16,586 bases of DNA, taken from the NCBI GenBank assembly GCA_043744805.1, contig JAYTTZ010000279.1, positions 1 through 16,586 of the forward strand, in the 5' to 3' direction. Positions 13,014-16,586 of this stretch are shown here, one piece after another. Numbering within the stretch: the stretch's first letter is position 1; each line of letters begins with the position of its first letter. The notes under the pieces are model-generated. The model had not been told where the DNA came from and did no database searches. It was given only the letters and a program-made list of their open reading frames with translations. Source of the DNA: Ga0077536 sp043744805. Its GTDB lineage: Bacteria; Pseudomonadota; Gammaproteobacteria; Ga0077536. Made by a program: the position numbers and the translations under genes.

Positions 13014-14698
13014 TTCCGGGGCAGCGCAAAGACGATGAGCGCGCTGCCTGGGGTGTCGAGGGGCGGTTGGCCGACAATCTGGACGGCAATGCCGCCGCCG
13101 CCGCTGCCAAAGGCCACGAACTGCTTGCCACCTGCGGTCCAGGTGATCGGCTGGCCGCGGACGGCCGAGCCGGTCTGGAATTTCCACAGGACCTTGCCGG
13201 TGCTGTCGTTGAAGGCCAGGGCCTCACCGGTCTGGCTGCCGGTGAATACCACGCCGCCTGCAGTGGCCAAGGTGCCGCCGGCCATCGGGTACTGGTCCTT
13301 CCACGACCACTTGCGCTCGCCGGTGGCTGCGTCATAGGCGCTGAAGTGACCATAGGCGAGGCCGTCCTCGGCCTGCATGATGCCCGGACCTCCGCCCCAG
13401 AAAGGCTGGCCGTTCACGAATACCGCCGCCTGCTTTTCCATCTTGCCGCAGCTTTCGACCACGGGGACGTACACGAGGCCGGACTTCGGGCTGTAGGCCG
13501 CCGTGTAGGAACCATTCTGGCCGCCGACATTACCCGGGCAGATGAATTCAGGGTTGCCGCCGGGCATTGGCTGGTAGCGCGCATCAAGCTGGGGACGGCC
13601 GTTGGCGTCGAGGCCCGTTGCCCAGTTCATCTGGTCCACGTACTTGGTGCCGTGCAGGAACTTGCCACTGGCCGCATCCAGCGCGTAGAGGAAGCCGTTG
13701 CGGTTGGGTTGGACGAGGGTCAGTTTCTTGCCGCCTTCGCGTGGCAGGTCGATGAGGAACATGCCGGTGGTCGCGTCGTAGTCCCACACGTCGTGCGGGG
13801 TGAACTGGAAATGCCACTTGAGGTCGCCGGTCGCGGGATCAAGTGCCAGCGCCGAGTTCGTGTAGAGGTTGTCGCCTTCGCGGGTGTCCCCGTTCCAGTC
13901 GGGCGAGGGATTGCCCGTGGTCCAGAACAGGGTCTTGCCGGCCTCGTCGTAAACGCCGGTGCCCCAGGTTGGGCCACCGCCGGTCTTCCAGGAATCGCCC
14001 GCCCAGGTTTCCACGCCTTTCTCGCCGGCGGTGGGGACGGTGTAGTGGCGCCACTTGCGCTCGCCGGTGTTCACGTCATAGGCGTCGATGAAACCGCGCG
14101 CGCCATATTCACCGCCCGCAATGCCCATGATGACCAGCTTGTCGATCACCAGCGGGGCGGAAGTCGCGCTGTAGCCGTCGGTGTGCTTGGCCATTTCGGT
14201 GTCCCACAGGACCTTGCCCGTCTTGCGGTCGAGCGCGACGAGGTGGGCATTCAAGGTGCCCATGAACACGGCATCGCCGGCGATGGCCACGCCGCGATTG
14301 GCCGGACCGCAGCAGATCATGATGTCGCCGGGAAGTTGGTGGGAGTACTTCCACAGGGCCTTGCCGGTGGCGGCGTCCAGCGCCCACAGGTTGTTGTAGG
14401 CGGCGGACAGGAACATCACGCCGTCAGCCACCACGGGGGAGGCTTCGAGCTGGCCCGGCACGCCGGTCTGGAACATCCAGACGGCCTGCAGCGTGTGGGC
14501 GTTCTGCTGGTTGACGTCGGCCAGTGGGCTGTAGCGCCAGTTGCGGTAGTTGCCGCCATAAAGGAGCCACTCGGCGGTATTGTCGGTGCCCTTGAGGAGT
14601 TTCTCCTGGGTCACCGGATGGGTGGTGGCACCAGGTTCGGCGGCACTGGCGCCAGCGCCGAACAGGGCGAGCAGGACGGACAAGGCAATACGGCTCAT
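13010..14698 (-). CDS. PQQ-dependent alcohol dehydrogenase, putatively lanthanide type
   Basis: 562 residues from the ATG at 14698, preceded by GGGGAG (14709-14704). A signal peptide spans about 1-20 (GASAAEP). The mature enzyme is an eight-bladed quinoprotein propeller with repeated tryptophan-docking motifs (for example ALDAATGKALWKY at 106-118 and AFNDSTGKVLWKF at 495-507). The vicinal cysteines are C129-C130 in IMICCGP. Metal and PQQ ligands correspond to E197 (GGEYGARG), N263 (TTGNPSPDW) and catalytic D306. D306-Y307-D308 in HDVWDYDAT carries the extra aspartate that in XoxF and PedH coordinates a lanthanide, where calcium enzymes have Ala or Ser. There is no C-terminal heme motif (CxxCH), so electrons must leave through a separate cytochrome not found here. 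It oxidises a primary or secondary alcohol in the periplasm. The substrate is unknown, and the residues after DYD (Ala-Thr) differ from true XoxF. Confidence 0.92.
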   Translation of the reverse strand: MSRIALSVLLALFGAGASAAEPGATTHPVTQEKLLKGTDNTAEWLLYGGNYRNWRYSPLADVNQQNAHTLQAVWMFQTGVPGQLEASPVVADGVMFLSAAYNNLWALDAATGKALWKYSHQLPGDIMICCGPANRGVAIAGDAVFMGTLNAHLVALDRKTGKVLWDTEMAKHTDGYSATSAPLVIDKLVIMGIAGGEYGARGFIDAYDVNTGERKWRHYTVPTAGEKGVETWAGDSWKTGGGPTWGTGVYDEAGKTLFWTTGNPSPDWNGDTREGDNLYTNSALALDPATGDLKWHFQFTPHDVWDYDATTGMFLIDLPREGGKKLTLVQPNRNGFLYALDAASGKFLHGTKYVDQMNWATGLDANGRPQLDARYQPMPGGNPEFICPGNVGGQNGSYTAAYSPKSGLVYVPVVESCGKMEKQAAVFVNGQPFWGGGPGIMQAEDGLAYGHFSAYDAATGERKWSWKDQYPMAGGTLATAGGVVFTGSQTGEALAFNDSTGKVLWKFQTGSAVRGQPITWTAGGKQFVAFGSGGGGIAVQIVGQPPLDTPGSALIVFALPRK

Positions 14699-14870
14699 GT
14701 GGACTCCCCGGAAATTATTATTGAACGTTGCAAGCCAGCGCGAGCGTACCTGAGGGACCGGGGCTTGTGCAGGTAGTCGAGATGTCAAAGGTCCGCGTTA
14801 AACTCGCCAGATCAAGAAACCATTTCCAGAATCGCCACGCCGATGTCCCGCCTGTCCCACGCTGAGACGC

Positions 14871-14892
14871 CCTGCGGCTTAAGCCGCGCAGG
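14871..14892. promoter_or_regulatory. Palindromic site/stem in the divergent region
   Basis: CGGCTTAAGCCG (14875-14886) is a perfect 12-base palindrome. The flanks CCTG (14871-14874) and CAGG (14889-14892) continue the symmetry after a two-base bulge. A possible operator for a dimeric regulator or a structured leader; function not known. Confidence 0.4.
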
Positions 14893-14899
14893 CGTCGCG

Positions 14900-14913
14900 C
14901 CCCGCTCGCGGGG
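14900..14913 (+). promoter_or_regulatory. GC hairpin just ahead of the TPR gene
   Basis: CCCCGC (14900-14905) and GCGGGG (14908-14913) form a 6-bp stem with a 2-base loop. GCGGGG would be the ribosome site for the alternative start at 14920, so pairing would hide it. Weak evidence of regulation. Confidence 0.3.
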
Positions 14914-15003
14914 TGGCGCATGCCATTGTGGCGCATCGCAACACGCGGAAAGCCTGAGCAGGCCCCTGGTGGCGACGTGCAGCGCGCGCCGTGGCTGGGC
15001 GTC

Positions 15004-16586
15004 ATGAAGACGCCGAAGGCCGGCGCAGCACGCAGTCCAAGCCAACGCGAACTCCAGCACGCCACCGAACTGCTGGCCGCAGGGCAGGTGGAAGCGGCCG
15101 CAGGGGTGCTGGCGCAGTTGGTGAAGTCCCGCCCACGGATGGGCGAGGCGCATTACCAGTTGGGCATCGCGCAGCGTCGCTTGGGACAGCCAGCCGACTC
15201 GCGCCGGAGCTTCGAGCAGGCCATCGCCTGTCGGCCGGATTTTCCAAATGCGTGGTATCGCGTCGGGAATGCCTGCCATGACGAAGGACAACTGGAAGAA
15301 GCGCTGCGCCACTACGAGCGCGCCATCGTGCTGGCACCGGAGGTATCGCTCTTCCACTTCAACCGCGGGGTGGTGCTGCGCAAGCTGGACCGGCTGGAGG
15401 AGGCCTTCAACAGTGGTGTCCGTGCGCTAACGCTCAATCCCGCCCACGCCGAGGGGCACTGCGATCTCGGCAACATCCTCCATCGCCAGAAGCGCCACGT
15501 CGAAGCCTGCCAGGCCTACACCAAGGCCCTGGCCCTCAAACCCGGCTTGGTGGAAGCACTCGTGGGCAGCGGCCGCAGCCTGCTTGAGTTGCGCCAGCCA
15601 GCGCTTGCCCTCGCGGCGCTGGACCGGGCGATTGCGCTGGCGCCCACGCGGGGCGAAGCGCATTACGGGCGGGGCGCCGCGCTCCGCGAGCTTGGTCGCA
15701 ACGACGAGGCCCTCGCCGCCTTGCGGCACTGCCTGGATCTTGGCTATGCCAATCCGGAGGTCGATCTGCACCTCGGCCTCGCGCTCTGTGATCTCGGCCG
15801 TTATGGCGATGCCGAGGCGCATTACCTCGATGCCATCGAGCGCACCCCCGAACATTTCCGACACGGACCGCGCCTGCATCTTGGGCTGCTGCGCATGGCG
15901 CTCGGCCGCTATCCGGAAGGCTGGGCGGACTACGAAGAACGCCAGAAGGAACCGGCGGAAGTCGCGCGCCGGCGTGCCCGGGGCCTGGAGGCGCGCGCAC
16001 CGTGGCTCGGTGGAAGCAGCCTGGCCGGCAAGACCCTGCTGGTGCTGGATGAACAGGGCATGGGCGACACCCTGCAGTTCTGGCGCTTCATTCCGCTGCT
16101 GGCTTCGATGGCGGGGCGGGTGCTGGTTGAAACACCGGCCACCCTGCGTGCTCTGGTGGCGGGCACGGCAGGCGAGACAGAGCTCCTCGCGGAAGGTCCG
16201 CCGTACCCGGCGTTCGACGAATACTGCCACCTGCTGAGCCTGCCGCTCGCGCTGGGCACGACGGTCGATACCGTGCCGGCGGCGGTGCCGTACCTCGCAG
16301 TGCCCGAGGCGCATCGGCAGCGTTGGCAGGCGCGACTCGGCGCGCACCCGGGACGACTCCGCGTTGGCCTCGCATGGTCCGGCAACCCGGCGCATGGCAA
16401 TGATCATCGCCGCAGCCTGCCACTTGCCGCCTTTGAAGCCCTGTTCGGACTCGACTGCGAATTCCATGTCGTGCAGAAAGATCTGCGCAGCGCCGATCTG
16501 ACCGTGCTGGCGGCCCACCCCGGGATCCACCAGCACGACGGGGCCCTGGACGACTTCGCGGACACCGCGGCGCTGGTCGAAGCGAT
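15004..16586 (+). CDS. TPR protein with glycosyltransferase-like C-terminal domain, 3' end cut off
   Basis: The frame is open to the right edge, giving at least 527 residues. Residues about 14-315 contain roughly eight tetratricopeptide repeats (for example AHYQLGIAQRRLGQPADSRR and AWYRVGNACHDEGQLEEALR). From about 333 comes the linker PWLGGSSLAGKTLLVLDEQ, then GMGDTLQFWRFIPLL (352-366), LLSLPLALGTT (410-420), AAVPYL (426-431), VGLAWSGNPAHGNDHRRSLPL (454-474) and LDDFADTAALVE. This is the TPR-plus-glycosyltransferase (GT9/heptosyltransferase-like fold) architecture common in proteobacteria. The final nucleotide-sugar-binding part is missing beyond the window. The ATG at 15004 lies closest to the first repeat but has no clear ribosome site; the in-frame ATG at 14920 (28 residues longer) has GGGG ahead of it and is a real alternative. 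Acceptor and sugar are unknown. Confidence 0.85.
   Translation, partial: MKTPKAGAARSPSQRELQHATELLAAGQVEAAAGVLAQLVKSRPRMGEAHYQLGIAQRRLGQPADSRRSFEQAIACRPDFPNAWYRVGNACHDEGQLEEALRHYERAIVLAPEVSLFHFNRGVVLRKLDRLEEAFNSGVRALTLNPAHAEGHCDLGNILHRQKRHVEACQAYTKALALKPGLVEALVGSGRSLLELRQPALALAALDRAIALAPTRGEAHYGRGAALRELGRNDEALAALRHCLDLGYANPEVDLHLGLALCDLGRYGDAEAHYLDAIERTPEHFRHGPRLHLGLLRMALGRYPEGWADYEERQKEPAEVARRRARGLEARAPWLGGSSLAGKTLLVLDEQGMGDTLQFWRFIPLLASMAGRVLVETPATLRALVAGTAGETELLAEGPPYPAFDEYCHLLSLPLALGTTVDTVPAAVPYLAVPEAHRQRWQARLGAHPGRLRVGLAWSGNPAHGNDHRRSLPLAAFEALFGLDCEFHVVQKDLRSADLTVLAAHPGIHQHDGALDDFADTAALVEA

Larger units (their letters stand above)
14699..15003. other. Divergent intergenic region between dehydrogenase and TPR genes
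   Basis: About 305 bases without a supported gene. It must hold the promoters of two opposite transcripts. I see no convincing -35/-10 pair: TTGACA on the minus strand (14788-14783) has no -10 at the right distance, and the AT-rich TAATAAT near 14714-14720 is too close to the dehydrogenase start. The half nearest the TPR gene holds a 12-base palindrome and a GC hairpin, listed separately. Confidence 0.5.

Noticed and set aside
13014..13187. Longer start for the XoxJ-like protein
   Set aside because: The extra Arg-rich residues lie inside the dehydrogenase gene; the ATGA-coupled start gives a proper signal peptide.
14711..14724. AT-rich TAATAAT as a -10 box for the PQQ dehydrogenase
   Set aside because: It is only about 15 bases from the start codon, so the transcript would begin inside the ribosome site, and there is no -35.
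12899..14776. 625-residue plus-strand frame opposite the PQQ dehydrogenase
   Set aside because: Length is striking, but the translation is Val/Gly/His-rich with no domain, and the minus strand encodes a complete quinoprotein with a signal peptide.
15427..16536. 369-residue minus-strand frame opposite the TPR gene
   Set aside because: No motif. The + frame, which has no stop before the window edge, shows clear TPR and glycosyltransferase blocks.
1..16586. Mobile elements, CRISPR arrays, tRNA or prophage genes
   Set aside because: No transposase or integrase motif, no spaced repeats, no terminal inverted repeats and no tRNA-like fold were found on either strand by eye.

Overview
The window is GC-rich, densely coded DNA. 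Genes are separated by a few to about 180 bases, some starts and stops overlap, and there is no tRNA, rRNA, CRISPR array, insertion sequence or integrase. Codon use, Shine-Dalgarno starts and family composition (MatB-type synthetase, TesB, PanB, PspE-like rhodanese, quinoprotein dehydrogenase, kinase-HDOD fusion, TPR-glycosyltransferase) point to a Pseudomonadota chromosome, probably beta- or gammaproteobacterial. The exact genus cannot be read from this sequence.

Left part (1-8448, all + strand): a long acyl-CoA and organic-acid locus. It starts with the end of a DUF35 zinc-ribbon/OB-fold protein followed by its SCP2-type thiolase partner. An LCAD-like acyl-CoA dehydrogenase and a malonyl-CoA-synthetase-like (MatB) ligase come next. 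After a 182-base gap holding a perfect TATAAT box and a tandem 14-base repeat comes a second block: a short MaoC-fold hydratase translationally coupled (ATGA) to a CitE-like lyase, a LinB/DhaA-type haloalkane dehalogenase, PanB (ketopantoate synthesis) and the acyl-CoA thioesterase TesB. Together these can activate a free acid to a CoA ester, dehydrogenate and hydrate it, cleave it by thiolysis or lyase chemistry, and release acids from CoA. The true substrate is not visible. The dehalogenase and the lone panB are the unexpected members.

Middle part (8488-11246): a serine/threonine-kinase-like domain fused to a degenerate HDOD domain, preceded by a hairpin where its ribosome-binding site should be. 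It converges, with overlapping stops, on a minus-strand cupin whose residues match the beta-diketone dioxygenase Dke1 at every position I could compare. Upstream of the cupin on the same strand is a secreted single-domain rhodanese.

Right part (11401-16586): a TerC-family membrane protein with a TTG start meets, stop to stop, a minus-strand pair made of a XoxJ/MxaJ-like periplasmic binding protein and a PQQ-dependent alcohol dehydrogenase, coupled by ATGA. The dehydrogenase carries the Asp-Tyr-Asp signature associated with lanthanide use. A 305-base divergent region with two palindromic structures separates it from a TPR-glycosyltransferase-like protein that runs off the right edge.

No single wholly new system is obvious. 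The best leads are the Dke1-like cupin with a histone-like tail, the putative lanthanide alcohol dehydrogenase with XoxJ but no cytochrome, the mixed CoA/dehalogenase/PanB locus, and the kinase-HDOD fusion with an altered catalytic loop. All functions are inferred from motifs recalled from known families; no database search was run.
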